Positions 23,436 to 33,245 are shown, counted from the first letter of the stretch. The stretch is DNA of 35,913 nt from an uncultured Clostridia bacterium (GCA_947178255.1 CAMWXP010000013.1:1-35913); one strand, 5' to 3'. The notes: a model not told the origin generated them from the letters alone. Program-made: numbers and translations.

Positions 23436-24691
23436 TATTTACCTCTTAAAAAACGCGCTATGTAAAAGCCGTCGCATTTGTCGGTATCGGGAAGAAGCTT
23501 AGTCGTGTCAATCAGATTATAATTAGTGTGCGTAGCTGCAAAGCGCTCCACTATCGCCTCGTTTTCCGCTTTTAATATCGAGCAAGTGGAATAACACAGT
23601 ACACCGCCCAAGCGGCAGTATTGCGCAGCAGCGTCAAGTATTTTCGTTTGCAGCTCGGTAAGCTCGGCTATATCCTCCGCCTTACGGTTGAGCAATATAT
23701 CCGGCTTGGTCTTTAACGTTCCCGTGCCGCTGCACGGACAATCGGCTATAACGATATCGAATTTTCCTATAAAATCTTGATTAAGCACCGTCGCGTCGTT
23801 GAGCGCAACGTCTATTTTGGCGCCAAGCTTTTTTGCATAGCCACGCATCAAATCGAGCTTGTGCGGATATACGTCGCAAGCCGTAATTTTAAAATCACCA
23901 AGCTCACTCAAATATACCGACTTACCGCCCGGCGCGGCACATAAGTCCAAAACGTCACCACCGCTAAACCCTTTTATATACGTATTAACGGCACGTATGG
24001 ACGACATCGACTGAACGGCATAAGTACCCGCTTCCAGCTTGTCCTGCGCTGCACGATCGACGTAACAGCCGTATTCGGTAAACTCTCCACCGTCCACGGC
24101 GCTTTTAAACTCATCTTGAGTTATTCTATTACGCACAGGGCGAATATGCGTCTTTTGCGGCAACACTGCGCCCAAAATAGCAGCCGCCTTAACTTCGCCG
24201 TAATCGAGTATTATTTGTTTGCACAACCATTGCGGCGTGTTGTACGTGTAAGAAAACTTTTCAAGTTCGCTGTTAAACTTGGGCGTATAGCCTATGGATT
24301 TTTTGAGCACAGCATTGATAAACCCACTGCAAGCACCAACAGCCTTTGCCAATTCCACGCCGCGGTTGACGGCGGCATAGGACGGCATATCGGCATAATT
24401 GCAGTAATACATGCCTATTTTCAACACAACCGTACTGTTTTTGTCGGGGCGTTTTTCGCATAGCTCGGAAATAAGCTTTTCCAGCCTTACGTTGTTATCC
24501 AGGACGCCGTAAAACGCGCTGGTTACAAACGGGTGCGACCGCAAATTTTTGAAGCCTTTTAGCGCACGCGTAATTGCAGGCGCGCAATACGAGCCTTCTA
24601 TAAACACCATTCTCAGCGCATTGTAAAGTGCGCGGTCAGCGGATAAGCCGTTGTCGTTATTCTTGTTTACGTCTTTACGGTTGCTTTGCAC
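23435..24691 (-). CDS. rsmB: 16S rRNA (C967-C5) methyltransferase RsmB
   Basis: RsmB (Sun) methylates C967 of 16S rRNA. An N-terminal NusB-like RNA-binding domain (about 15-150) precedes the SAM methyltransferase domain. The latter has 'DLCAAPGGKSVYLSEL' (SAM site), the motif IV 'ADCPCSGTGTL' cysteine and the catalytic 'YSTCSI' cysteine. An ATG at 24700 abuts GAGAGG with no spacer. GTG 24691 lies 9 nt after that ribosome site and is preferred here; ATG 24700 remains possible. It overlaps fmt by 17-26 nt, supporting coupled translation. Confidence 0.94.
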   Translation of the reverse strand: MQSNRKDVNKNNDNGLSADRALYNALRMVFIEGSYCAPAITRALKGFKNLRSHPFVTSAFYGVLDNNVRLEKLISELCEKRPDKNSTVVLKIGMYYCNYADMPSYAAVNRGVELAKAVGACSGFINAVLKKSIGYTPKFNSELEKFSYTYNTPQWLCKQIILDYGEVKAAAILGAVLPQKTHIRPVRNRITQDEFKSAVDGGEFTEYGCYVDRAAQDKLEAGTYAVQSMSSIRAVNTYIKGFSGGDVLDLCAAPGGKSVYLSELGDFKITACDVYPHKLDLMRGYAKKLGAKIDVALNDATVLNQDFIGKFDIVIADCPCSGTGTLKTKPDILLNRKAEDIAELTELQTKILDAAAQYCRLGGVLCYSTCSILKAENEAIVERFAATHTNYNLIDTTKLLPDTDKCDGFYIARFLRGK

Positions 24692-25595
24692 AAACCACAT
24701 CCTCTCTGAATTTCTTTCCGCGTAAAAAATCTGCTATCGGCATGGCGCGCTTGGACGGAGCTTGTATCATATCAACACTTACAGCGCCGCTACCACACAC
24801 TATATACATTTTGTCCTTTGTACAAACCACTTGACCGACTGTGCCCGACACATTATCTTTACACACGGACGCACGGTAAATTTTGTACTGTTCTCCGTCG
24901 ATAAATGTCTTTGCGCAAGGATTAGGCGACAACGCACGAATTTTGTTTACAATATCTTTGCTATCCGTCGAAAAATCAATAATATGCTCGGACTTGGCAA
25001 TCATCTTGCAATGCGTAGCAATACTGTCGTCCTGCTTGCGCGGCGTAATAGAGTCGTAGTTATCAAGCGTTTGCACCAACAATTTCGCGCCAAGCTCGGC
25101 AAGCCGCACAGCAAGCTCGCCCGCCGTTTCCGTTTCACCTATTTCGGTTGTAGCCATACTCAAAATATCGCCGGTGTCAATGCCCAGTTCCGTGCGCATA
25201 ATGGTTACGCCGGTTGTACGCTCGCCTGCCGCGATTGCGGCCTGTATGGGCGACGCGCCGCGGTATTTTGGAAGGAGCGACGCATGAACGTTTATTACTC
25301 CGTGCTTAAAAGCATTTAATACCCCGCTGTCGAGAATTTGACCGTAAGCCGCAGTCACTGCGATATCGGCGCCGAAACTCTTTAACTTTTCGATATCGGC
25401 GCGTATTTTTAACGGTTGATATACCGTCAACCCTGCGCTTAACGCAAGCTGCTTAACTGCGGACAATTCTGTTTTGCCGTGCTTCAACGCACGGTCGGGC
25501 TGAGTAACAACGCCCACTACCGTGTGGTTGGAATTTAACAGCGCGCTAAGCGATGCCGCAGCAAATTCAGGTGTGCCTAAAAAAAGTATCTTCAT
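24675..25595 (-). CDS. fmt: Methionyl-tRNA formyltransferase
   Basis: Fmt formylates initiator Met-tRNA using 10-formyl-THF. Length is 306. Catalytic features are Asn102 and His104 in 'VINVHASLLPKYRGASPIQ', and the aspartate segment 'GIDTGD' (138-143). The N-terminal formyltransferase Rossmann fold begins 'MKILFLGTPEFAAASL'; a C-terminal tRNA-binding OB-like domain covers about 205-300. It follows def by two bases, the standard def-fmt pair. The ribosome site (GGACG) is weak, so coupling to def is likely. Confidence 0.97.
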   Translation of the reverse strand: MKILFLGTPEFAAASLSALLNSNHTVVGVVTQPDRALKHGKTELSAVKQLALSAGLTVYQPLKIRADIEKLKSFGADIAVTAAYGQILDSGVLNAFKHGVINVHASLLPKYRGASPIQAAIAAGERTTGVTIMRTELGIDTGDILSMATTEIGETETAGELAVRLAELGAKLLVQTLDNYDSITPRKQDDSIATHCKMIAKSEHIIDFSTDSKDIVNKIRALSPNPCAKTFIDGEQYKIYRASVCKDNVSGTVGQVVCTKDKMYIVCGSGAVSVDMIQAPSKRAMPIADFLRGKKFREDVVCAKQP

Positions 25596-25597
25596 TA

Positions 25598-26053
25598 TTA
25601 CTTTCGTCCGTTAATGGATTTGTCGGTAAAAAGTATACCGTCGAGGTGATCTATCTCATGGCAAAAGCATGACGCGTCAAAGCCGTTGCCGATCAGCTCT
25701 ATCGGATTGCCATGGCGATCGAACGCGTGAACTACAACGCGGCGGGGACGCTCCACCTTTTCCCTGATGTTGGGAATGGATAGACATCCCTCGGGTGCGA
25801 CACGCTTGCCCTTGGCTTGAACTATAGTCGGATTGACCGCTTCGATAATCGTGCGACCACCGTCGAAAGTAGCTACGAATATGCGTTTAAGTACACCTAT
25901 TTGCGGTGCAGCAAGTCCGGCACCGTCGGCATAAATGAGCGTGTCTATCATATCGTCTATCAGCATAGACAGTTTATCGTCAAACTCTGTAACAGGCTTG
26001 CTCACCTGTCTAAGCGTGTCGTCGCCCACTTGATAAATTTTTCGTCTTGCCAT
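25598..26053 (-). CDS. def: Peptide deformylase
   Basis: Def removes the formyl group from nascent N-termini. All three signature motifs are present: GAGLAAPQ (44-51), EGCLS (88-92, metal-binding Cys90) and HEIDH (132-136, His132 and His136 as ligands with catalytic Glu133). At 151 residues it matches the short type 1 class. AGGAGGT precedes ATG 26053. It lies between priA and fmt in the housekeeping operon. Confidence 0.98.
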   Translation of the reverse strand: MARRKIYQVGDDTLRQVSKPVTEFDDKLSMLIDDMIDTLIYADGAGLAAPQIGVLKRIFVATFDGGRTIIEAVNPTIVQAKGKRVAPEGCLSIPNIREKVERPRRVVVHAFDRHGNPIELIGNGFDASCFCHEIDHLDGILFTDKSINGRK

Positions 26054-26086
26054 GATTACCTCCTTGGAAAGAATGTGCTGTTATTA

Positions 26087-28285
26087 TTAACTTAAATCGT
26101 TAGGATTGATTTCCGTAAAGCATGTTACCTGCGGAAACGCGGCCGTAACGCCGTCGGCTATTTTGTACACAGCCATGCGTATATCGTCCGAGTCGGGTTT
26201 GAGACGCATAAGCACTTGCATGCGGTGCTTTGTTTGTATGCGCTTTTTGGGCGCGCGCATAGCGTTTAGGTAAACAAATCTATCTCCATGCTTGGCCGCA
26301 AGTGCACGCGCTTCGTCTATCGCTTGCTTGGTAGCATCAAGAGCTATGGCCTCGTTTTCGCAAGCAATAAGTATGCGCAGGATTTCGGTAAACGGCGGAA
26401 AACCTGTCGCCTGTAAAATATTTATTTCCTTGTCGAAAAAGCCTTCGTAATCGTATTCGGTTGCGTACTTGTAAACATAATGCCTAGGAGTATACGTTTG
26501 CAAAATAACACTACCCTGCTTCTTTTCGCGCCCGGCTCTGCCCGCTACCTGCGTAATCAGCTGGAAAGTTCGCTCCACCGCGCGGAAATCGGAAAAGTGT
26601 AAGCTCATATCGGCGTCCATTATTCCGACCAAAGTAACGTTGGGAAAGTCATGACCTTTTGCCACCATTTGCGTACCTACAAGTATATCGGCATTACCGT
26701 TTGCAAATTCGCCGAGCAGCTTTAAATGCGCGTCCTTTGTCCGAGTTGTGTCGTTGTCCATTCGTATAACGCGCGCCGACGGGAACATTTTTTGAACATG
26801 CTCGACTATTCGTTCGGTGCCCATAAAGCCTTGCTTTATATGCGGACTTTTACAGTTAGGACACAAATCAAGCATGGAATACCTGCGTTGGCAGTAGTGG
26901 CACTTTAACAAATCCTCATCCTTATGATAGACAAGCGAAACGTCACAGTCCTCGCACTTGGCAACATACCCGCACTTTTTGCACATAACATACGAGCTGT
27001 ACCCACGGCGATTTAAAAATAATATGGCTTGATTGCCCGACGCGAGACATTGCTCCAAAGCATTTACAAGCGGCGCGGAAAACATACCCGAATTGCCGTA
27101 CGTAACTTCCTTGCACATATTGATTATTTGTATAGCCGGCATTTCGCGCTTGTTTACCCTGTGCGGAAGCCTGACAAGCTTGTATTTGCCGTTTTGAGCG
27201 GCATAATAGCTTTCCACCGACGGAGTAGCCGAGCCCATAACAAGCCTTGCACCGTTGTATGCCGCACGAAAAAGCGCAACGTCGCGCGTGATATAGCGCG
27301 GATTGGATTCAGACGAATACGACGTGTCATGTTCCTCGTCTATTACTATAAGCCCGACATTTGTTAGCGGTGCAAATATTGCCGAGCGCGCACCCACGGC
27401 AACGCGTGCGCCGCCTGTGAGCAGTCTACGCCACTCGTCAAACCGCTCGCCGTCGCTAAGTCCCGAATGGAGCAGAGCCACGTCGTCGCCGAACCGCGAA
27501 CGGAATATGCGCATAACCTGCGGCGTGAGAGATATTTCGGGCACAAGCATGATGGCGGTTTTACCCTTTTTCAATACCTGTTCTATGCAGTTAAGGTACA
27601 CCTCCGTCTTACCGCTGCCCGTAACCCCGAACAAAAGCGTAGGCTTTTCACTCGACATTATAGTATCGACAGCAATAGACTGTTCCTCTGTTAGAACAAT
27701 ATCGTTGTCCTTTTGGACGATACCCTTGTACGGAGTGCGCAGCACATCCTCCATACGCGTCAAAAAAACGCCGCGAGCTATAAGATTGCGAACTGCCGCT
27801 GCGGAAAAATTGGCGTTTAAATAGCTTTGCTCGGCACTTTGGGCGTCCAAAAGATATTCGAACACCTCCATTTGCGAGTGCGCCGACTTCTTGATAAATA
27901 GATTGGGATCGACCTCTATGTATTCGGGATTAATATAAACAAATATTTTTTGCAGTGCTTTAATTCTGCCACCGCGCATTTTTGCCGGCAAAAACAACCT
28001 GAACACATCTATTTTGCGCAAGTGAAAACGCTCGGTCATATAGTCGCACAGTGCTAAAAATTCTTCCGATACTATCGGCCTATCGTCGAGTATAGAAATT
28101 ATATCCTTTAACTTATCTTGAGGCAAATCGGTTGTTTCCGCAATATCGATTACGTAACCCTCGGTTGTTTGCCTGCCAAACGGAACAGCCACACGTGAAC
28201 CGCGCATTGTTCCGTCTATTGCTCGGTAGTCGAATACTCTATCGACCTCGCTTGCCGATATATCAACGATTACCTTTGCTATCAT
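26087..28285 (-). CDS. priA: Primosomal replication restart helicase PriA
   Basis: PriA reloads the replisome at collapsed forks. Order: the N-terminal DNA-binding domain (1-105), a winged-helix region, then helicase lobe 1 with Walker A GVTGSGKT (220-227) and DEEH box (316-319). An eight-cysteine zinc module follows (Cys435, 438, 444, 447, 462, 465, 475 and 478), embedded in helicase lobe 2 with 'QVAGRAGREKKQGSVILQTYTP'. The C-terminal domain runs from about 620. Length 732 is typical of Firmicutes. The ATG overlaps the coaBC stop (ATGA). Confidence 0.97.
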   Translation of the reverse strand: MIAKVIVDISASEVDRVFDYRAIDGTMRGSRVAVPFGRQTTEGYVIDIAETTDLPQDKLKDIISILDDRPIVSEEFLALCDYMTERFHLRKIDVFRLFLPAKMRGGRIKALQKIFVYINPEYIEVDPNLFIKKSAHSQMEVFEYLLDAQSAEQSYLNANFSAAAVRNLIARGVFLTRMEDVLRTPYKGIVQKDNDIVLTEEQSIAVDTIMSSEKPTLLFGVTGSGKTEVYLNCIEQVLKKGKTAIMLVPEISLTPQVMRIFRSRFGDDVALLHSGLSDGERFDEWRRLLTGGARVAVGARSAIFAPLTNVGLIVIDEEHDTSYSSESNPRYITRDVALFRAAYNGARLVMGSATPSVESYYAAQNGKYKLVRLPHRVNKREMPAIQIINMCKEVTYGNSGMFSAPLVNALEQCLASGNQAILFLNRRGYSSYVMCKKCGYVAKCEDCDVSLVYHKDEDLLKCHYCQRRYSMLDLCPNCKSPHIKQGFMGTERIVEHVQKMFPSARVIRMDNDTTRTKDAHLKLLGEFANGNADILVGTQMVAKGHDFPNVTLVGIMDADMSLHFSDFRAVERTFQLITQVAGRAGREKKQGSVILQTYTPRHYVYKYATEYDYEGFFDKEINILQATGFPPFTEILRILIACENEAIALDATKQAIDEARALAAKHGDRFVYLNAMRAPKKRIQTKHRMQVLMRLKPDSDDIRMAVYKIADGVTAAFPQVTCFTEINPNDLS

Positions 28286-29466
28286 AGCGCGACAATTCTA
28301 TCCAAAACGATTTCCGCAACCTCACGCTTTGTCATAAGCGAAAGGCGCTCTTGATTTCCCGCTGTGATAAGCGTAACTATATTAGTGTCGGTATCGAACC
28401 CGGCATTCTTTGCCGTAACGTCGTTAAGCACGGCCAAATCGGCATTTTTGTTTTTCAGTTTCAGTAGCGCGTTACTCTCGCCGTTTTCGGTTTCCGCAGC
28501 AAAAATAACCAGCTTACCGCATTTATTCTTGCCCAGCCACCCAGCAACATCGTCGGCCTTGCTAAACTCCAAAGTAAGCGACTGCGCTTTTATTTTTTGC
28601 GCCGACGGCGTTATATCGTAATCACACGGCGCAGCAGCAAGCACCGATATGTCGGCGGATTTGTAATACTTTTTGACGGCCGCAAGCAATTCCTTTGTAG
28701 TTGAAACACTTTCCGTAATCCAATCGGACGGAAGCGTAAAATTGTTTGTATAGCCGTGAATATATATAACCTTAGCTCCCCTGTTATATGCGGCACACGC
28801 CAATGCGTAACCCATTTTTCCGCTTGAACGGTTGGAAAGGAATCTAACGGGATCGATATTAGTCCTTGTAGCACCGGACGTAATAAGCACCGTCTTGCCC
28901 AATAAATCTCGTTTTACGGCGAAAACACTATCGAGCGCCTTGTAAAGCTCGTCGGGCTCGGCCATTCGTCCACTCCCGACGTCGCCGCATGCCAAATAAC
29001 CGCTGCCGCCGTAAATTGGAGTAAACCCGCGCGCGACAAGCTTATTAATATTTTCCGTCGTAATCGGATTTTCCATCATTGCGGTGTTCATAGCAGGCGC
29101 GAACAAAATCGGACATTTGCACGCCAGCACCGTTGTCGTCAAAAAGTCGTCGGCAATGCCGCATGCCAGCTTTGCAATAACATTGGCGGTTGCAGGCGCA
29201 ATTATTACTGCGTCGGCACGCTTGGCATACGACACATGTTCAACCTCGTACGTATAGTTGCGATCGAACATGTCCACCGTGACACGGTTGCGCGATAATG
29301 TTTCAAACGAAAGCGGCGCGACGAATTCCGTCGCGCTTTTCGTCATCATAACGTGAACATCGGCGCCGCTTTGGACAAGCTTAGATACCAAAGCGCAAAC
29401 CTTGTATGCGGCTATTCCACCGCACACGCCGACAAGTATTGTTTTTGACTGTAAGTTATTAGACAA
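28282..29466 (-). CDS. coaBC: Bifunctional CoaBC (phosphopantothenoylcysteine decarboxylase/synthase)
   Basis: CoaBC carries out two steps of coenzyme A synthesis. The CoaC flavin decarboxylase half (1-185) has the catalytic His in 'EVEHVS' (His77), 'PATANVIAKLACG', 'PAMNTAMMENP' and the active-site Cys160 in 'GYLACGDVGSGRM'. The CoaB synthetase half (190-394) starts 'KTVLITSGATRTNIDPVRFLSNRSSGKMG' and includes 'VLNDVTAKNAGFD'. The start is a TTG at 29466, four bases after rpoZ, with GAAGG nine bases upstream; no better start is available without losing the N-terminal 'GVCGGIAAYK' flavin motif. Confidence 0.96.
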   Translation of the reverse strand: MSNNLQSKTILVGVCGGIAAYKVCALVSKLVQSGADVHVMMTKSATEFVAPLSFETLSRNRVTVDMFDRNYTYEVEHVSYAKRADAVIIAPATANVIAKLACGIADDFLTTTVLACKCPILFAPAMNTAMMENPITTENINKLVARGFTPIYGGSGYLACGDVGSGRMAEPDELYKALDSVFAVKRDLLGKTVLITSGATRTNIDPVRFLSNRSSGKMGYALACAAYNRGAKVIYIHGYTNNFTLPSDWITESVSTTKELLAAVKKYYKSADISVLAAAPCDYDITPSAQKIKAQSLTLEFSKADDVAGWLGKNKCGKLVIFAAETENGESNALLKLKNKNADLAVLNDVTAKNAGFDTDTNIVTLITAGNQERLSLMTKREVAEIVLDRIVAL

Positions 29467-29470
29467 ATGC

Positions 29471-29668
29471 TTAGCCTTCTTCCACGCCCTCTACTTTACC
29501 GTCCACAACCTCTTTGGCGGCAAGCGAAACGGGATTAATGCCCTCTTGCTCCAAATAGTCATGGCGCTTATCCATAAGCGTGCGAGCACGCTTGCTCAAA
29601 AGACTTACAAGCGCGTACTTGTTGCCGACTGTTTCTACCATTTTATCAATAGGCGGATCGATTAACAT
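29471..29668 (-). CDS. rpoZ: DNA-directed RNA polymerase omega subunit
   Basis: Omega assists assembly of the beta' subunit. This is a short 65-residue form. The conserved N-terminal 'PPIDKMVETVGNKYALVSLLSKRARTL' aligns with the omega core; the acidic tail is brief. AGAGGT precedes ATG 29668. It sits between gmk and coaBC, its usual Firmicutes place. Confidence 0.93.
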   Translation of the reverse strand: MLIDPPIDKMVETVGNKYALVSLLSKRARTLMDKRHDYLEQEGINPVSLAAKEVVDGKVEGVEEG

Positions 29669-29716
29669 ATATTTACCTCTTAAAGATTATTACTTGTTTA
29701 TTGCGGATTAAATCCG

Positions 29717-30331
29717 TTATTCTTCGTCTTGCTCTGCGAGCAAAGCCTGTATTTTTTCCTCGTTGTTTATGATCTTGCGCTTTTCGGCTGTGATAATATC
29801 CAACACTTCATCAATGGCAAGATCGACTTCATCATTAAAAACAATGTAGTCAAACAGCTTGTACTCGCTGAGTTCGCGACGCGCAGCACCCAAACGAATT
29901 TTTAAGCTGTCCTCCGTTTCCGTTCCTCTGGCGCGCAAACGCTGCTCCAAGGTCTTAAAGTCAGGCGTCATAATAAAAATAGCAACAGCCTCGGGATACT
30001 TCTTTTTGATAGACCGCACACCATGAACATCCACCTCGAACAACACGTTATAGCCGTTTTTCATATTTTCGAAAACGGGTGCTTTGGGCGTGCCGTAAAG
30101 ATTATGATACACCTCGGCCGTTTCCAAAAAATCGCCTGCGGCTATCATTTGCTGATACTGCTCCTCAGTGCGGAAATAGTAGTTAACTCCCTCAACTTCA
30201 CCCGGACGAGGCTGACGCGTCGTTACGGATACCGAGCGTTTCATGTCCGTTCTTTTAATGATTTGGGAGTAGATAGTACCCTTGCCGGCGCCCGACGGGC
30301 CCGATATAACAATAAGTAATCCTTTGTTCAT
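29717..30331 (-). CDS. gmk: Guanylate kinase
   Basis: Gmk converts GMP (or dGMP) to GDP with ATP. P-loop GPSGAGKG (11-18). The GMP-binding 'SVTTRQPRPGEVEGVNYYF' segment (about 35-53) and the lid 'RLRARGTETEDSLKIRL' are visible. Length 204 is normal. Its ATG overlaps the yicC stop (TAATG). In many Firmicutes a remA (DUF370) gene lies between yicC and gmk; here it is absent. A small CGGATT-A-AATCCG palindrome (29704-29716) sits just after the stop, before rpoZ. Confidence 0.97.
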   Translation of the reverse strand: MNKGLLIVISGPSGAGKGTIYSQIIKRTDMKRSVSVTTRQPRPGEVEGVNYYFRTEEQYQQMIAAGDFLETAEVYHNLYGTPKAPVFENMKNGYNVLFEVDVHGVRSIKKKYPEAVAIFIMTPDFKTLEQRLRARGTETEDSLKIRLGAARRELSEYKLFDYIVFNDEVDLAIDEVLDIITAEKRKIINNEEKIQALLAEQDEE

Positions 30332-31209
30332 TATTCCACGTTCCTTATTTGTTCTTTGATTTTTTCTACTTCGTTTTTCATACCGATAACAAAACCGGTA
30401 AGCGTTATGTCGTTGGATTTGCTGCCCATAGTGTTTACCTCACGCACCATCTCCTGCGACAAAAAGTCCAACCTGCGCCCTTGCGGCGCGTTAGCTTCAC
30501 CGCAAATAGCCTTAAATTGATTTATGTGCGAGCTTAGCCTTGAAATTTCCTCGTTGATATCGGCCTTATCGGCAAAAAATGCAACTTCATTGAGCAGCTT
30601 ACCCTCGTCAGGCTCGTAGCCGTCAAGCAACTCCTTTACCCGTAGCAGCAACGCCACTTTATAGTCGGCTACTACCTGCGGTGCACGAGCTATCGCCTTT
30701 TTAAGATATCCTTCCAAATTTCCGATTAGCGACATCAAATCGGCATACACGCCGTCGCCCTCTACCTGCCGCATTTTGTTAAGGTTACTAAGTGCTTCCG
30801 ATACTGCTTGCTTGGTAAGCTCGGCAACAAGCTCTCGATCGTCGTCGGGCACGGTAACCGACGCGACGTCCGGCGTGCGCAATAGCGCCGTTACGTTGTA
30901 ATCGTCTTCCAGCATAAATTCGGCACGCAGTGTTTTTGCGGCGGCTACGTATTCAGCGGCAAGCGCCTTATCCACAGTAACCTTCTTAGCAGATTCCGAT
31001 AAATTTACGTACGAAAAATATACGTCAAAGCTGCCGCGCGAAGCATAAGCCTTGATGCCCTTTTGGATGATATCGTCAATATACATCAAAGATTTGGGAA
31101 GCTTACACGCGATCTCCAAAAATCTGTTATTGACCGATTTGATTTCTACGGTGACGGTGCGCTTATCCTTAACAGCGACGCCCTTACCGTAGCCCGTCAT
31201 ACTTTTCAT
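30331..31209 (-). CDS. YicC/YloC family endoribonuclease
   Basis: YicC-family proteins are endoribonucleases; the E. coli member influences small-RNA turnover. Length 292. The N-terminal 'MKSMTGYGKG' and 'EIKSVNNRFLEI' are highly typical, as is the C-terminal DUF1732 segment 'EISRLSSHINQF' with 'GRRLDFLSQEMVREVNTMGSKSND'. First gene of the housekeeping operon, with a leader of about 54 nt and AGAGGT before ATG 31209. Confidence 0.95.
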   Translation of the reverse strand: MKSMTGYGKGVAVKDKRTVTVEIKSVNNRFLEIACKLPKSLMYIDDIIQKGIKAYASRGSFDVYFSYVNLSESAKKVTVDKALAAEYVAAAKTLRAEFMLEDDYNVTALLRTPDVASVTVPDDDRELVAELTKQAVSEALSNLNKMRQVEGDGVYADLMSLIGNLEGYLKKAIARAPQVVADYKVALLLRVKELLDGYEPDEGKLLNEVAFFADKADINEEISRLSSHINQFKAICGEANAPQGRRLDFLSQEMVREVNTMGSKSNDITLTGFVIGMKNEVEKIKEQIRNVE

Positions 31210-31270
31210 ACAAACCTCTGCTTAGTTGCCGAAAATGCACTAATAAGCGAATTACATTTTCGCAATATAT

Positions 31271-31299
31271 ATTATAACATTCTTTTGTACGAATTTCAA
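31271..31299 (-). promoter_or_regulatory. sigma-A promoter of the yicC-to-rlmN operon
   Basis: Minus strand: TTGAAA (31294-31299), 17-nt spacer, TATAAT (31271-31276). The -35 includes the TGA stop of ligA. It gives a leader of about 54 nt and drives nine tightly packed genes. Confidence 0.78.
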
Positions 31300-33236
31300 C
31301 TGTTTAACATATCTTTAAACTGATTTTCATCAATAATTTTTTTGCCGAGCGCGCGCGCTCTTTCCAGCTTACTCCCTGCGTTTTCTCCCGCAACCACAAT
31401 ATCGGTCAGTTTAGACACGCTCGATTGCACAATGCCGCCGTTTTGTTCTATCAGCTTTGCCGCGTCGCCGCGAGTATATTGTTGAAGCGCGCCAGTCAAA
31501 ACAAACTTCAATCCCGAAAATTTACCTTCGGACTTTTGAGCATATACGGGATCTATGCCGAGCGCCTTATACTTTGCCAAAAGCTCGCCGTGCGCCGAAA
31601 AGTACTCTACTATCGATTGCGCCACTATCCCGCCCACGTCTTGGATTGCCGTAAGCTCATCCTCGCTTGCCTTGGAAAGTGCGTCGATAGACCCAAAATG
31701 CTCGGCAAGTGCACGCGCCGTCACCTTGCCCACGTTTTCTATGCATAGCGCGCTTATAAAGTGCGGCAAATCAGCGGCTTTGGAATCTTGCACGGCTTTG
31801 ATAAAGTTGGAAATCTTTTTATCCTTAAATCCGTCTATGCGCGCAAGCTGTTCGCCTGTCAAGTCGTACAGCTCCGCAGGCGAACGCACTCCCAAAATAT
31901 CGTAAAGCTGTTCGGCGGTTTTAATACTTACTCCGTCTATATCCATACAGTCTTTGGAACAAAACTGCACTATACGCGCGACAACCTGTGCACGGCAACC
32001 GTAAAAGTTTAGACAAAACAGGTGCGCGCCTTCCTCGGTAAGCTCATGCCCGCAGCAAGGACAAACAGTAGGCTTCGGTATATCCACATCGTTTTGCCCG
32101 CGCTCGGCAACGCCCAAAATTTCGGGAATAACGTCGTTACTGCGGCGTATAAACACGCGCGAACCGATTTTTACATCCTTGCGCAAGATATCGCCGTAGT
32201 TGTTGAGCGTAGCGCGCTTTACCGTAGCGCCGCAAAGCTCAACCGGATCAAGTATTGCAAGCGGCGTAAGCTTACCCGTCCTGCCTACCTGCCACTGAAC
32301 GTCACGCAAAACGGTAGTAGTTTCCTCCGCCTCGAATTTGTACGCGATAGCCCACTTTGGAAACTTGTCCGTATAACCAAGCGTACCGCGAACCTTGGCG
32401 TCATCAACCTTGATAACCATTCCGTCAATGGCAAAATCAAGCGCCGATTTATCCACCGACTGAATTTGATCTATAATTTGCTCGATGTTGTTCGTTTTAT
32501 AGAACATACCGGTTTTAAACCGATTGTTCTTTAAAAACTCTATTTGTTCGGTTTGAGACCCGAGCGACTGTCCGTCAATGTAATTTACGTTGTAAAACAC
32601 CACGTCGAGGTTACGCTTGGCTGTTTCACGCACGTCCAAATTTCGAATAGCACCAGCTACGGCGTTGCGCGGATTTTTGAGCGGCACTGCGGCGGTTGCA
32701 TTGTAAGCATTGAGCGCACTTATGCGCATAATACCCTCGCCCTGAACCTCTACAGTGCCTTTAAACGGTATTGAAAGCGGCACGGACTTTACCGTCTTTA
32801 TTTGCTCGGTTACGTTTTCCCCGACTTCGCCGTTGCCACGTGTCGCACCCGACACAAGCTGTCCGTCTCGATAAGTCAAGCATATAGTCAATCCGTCCAG
32901 CTTATATTCCAGCGTACACTCCGGTTGCTTACCTAACGCTGCCGACAGCTTTTCAAACCACGCGCGAAGCTCGTCAAAGCTGTTACACTTATCAAGGCTG
33001 TACAAGCGATTTATATGCGTATGCGGCTCAAACGATTTAAGCGGCTCGCCGCCTACGCGCTTTGTTGGCGAATCGTTAAGCACCGTGCCCGTCTTTGCTT
33101 CCAACGCGCACAGCTTGTCGTAAAGAACGTCGTATTCCTTGTCGGACACGATTGGATCGTCCAAAACGTAATATCTGTATGCGAGGTCGTTAAGCCGCGC
33201 CACCAGCTCCTTCATTAACATAATATCTTCGTTCAT
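31296..33236 (-). CDS. ligA: NAD-dependent DNA ligase LigA
   Basis: LigA seals nicks in duplex DNA using NAD. Order: Ia domain with 'LARLNDLAYRYYVLDDPIVSDKEYD'-type NAD site near residues 10-40, nucleotidyl-transferase domain with the adenylation Lys in YKLDG (Lys112), and an OB fold ('GRTGKLTPLAILDPV'). A four-Cys zinc finger follows ('CPCCGHELTEEGAHLFCLNFYGC', about 390-415). Helix-hairpin-helix repeats and a C-terminal BRCT domain (about 570-646) end the protein. Length 646 is slightly short for the family. AAGGAG lies 5 nt before ATG 33236. It lies 9 nt after pcrA, the common pcrA-ligA pair. Confidence 0.97.
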   Translation of the reverse strand: MNEDIMLMKELVARLNDLAYRYYVLDDPIVSDKEYDVLYDKLCALEAKTGTVLNDSPTKRVGGEPLKSFEPHTHINRLYSLDKCNSFDELRAWFEKLSAALGKQPECTLEYKLDGLTICLTYRDGQLVSGATRGNGEVGENVTEQIKTVKSVPLSIPFKGTVEVQGEGIMRISALNAYNATAAVPLKNPRNAVAGAIRNLDVRETAKRNLDVVFYNVNYIDGQSLGSQTEQIEFLKNNRFKTGMFYKTNNIEQIIDQIQSVDKSALDFAIDGMVIKVDDAKVRGTLGYTDKFPKWAIAYKFEAEETTTVLRDVQWQVGRTGKLTPLAILDPVELCGATVKRATLNNYGDILRKDVKIGSRVFIRRSNDVIPEILGVAERGQNDVDIPKPTVCPCCGHELTEEGAHLFCLNFYGCRAQVVARIVQFCSKDCMDIDGVSIKTAEQLYDILGVRSPAELYDLTGEQLARIDGFKDKKISNFIKAVQDSKAADLPHFISALCIENVGKVTARALAEHFGSIDALSKASEDELTAIQDVGGIVAQSIVEYFSAHGELLAKYKALGIDPVYAQKSEGKFSGLKFVLTGALQQYTRGDAAKLIEQNGGIVQSSVSKLTDIVVAGENAGSKLERARALGKKIIDENQFKDMLNS

Positions 33237-33245
33237 ACAAGCTCC

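Noticed and set aside
29704..29716. CGGATT-A-AATCCG between gmk and rpoZ as a terminator
   Set aside because: One-base loop allows only a four-pair stem and no T-run follows; the operon clearly continues.
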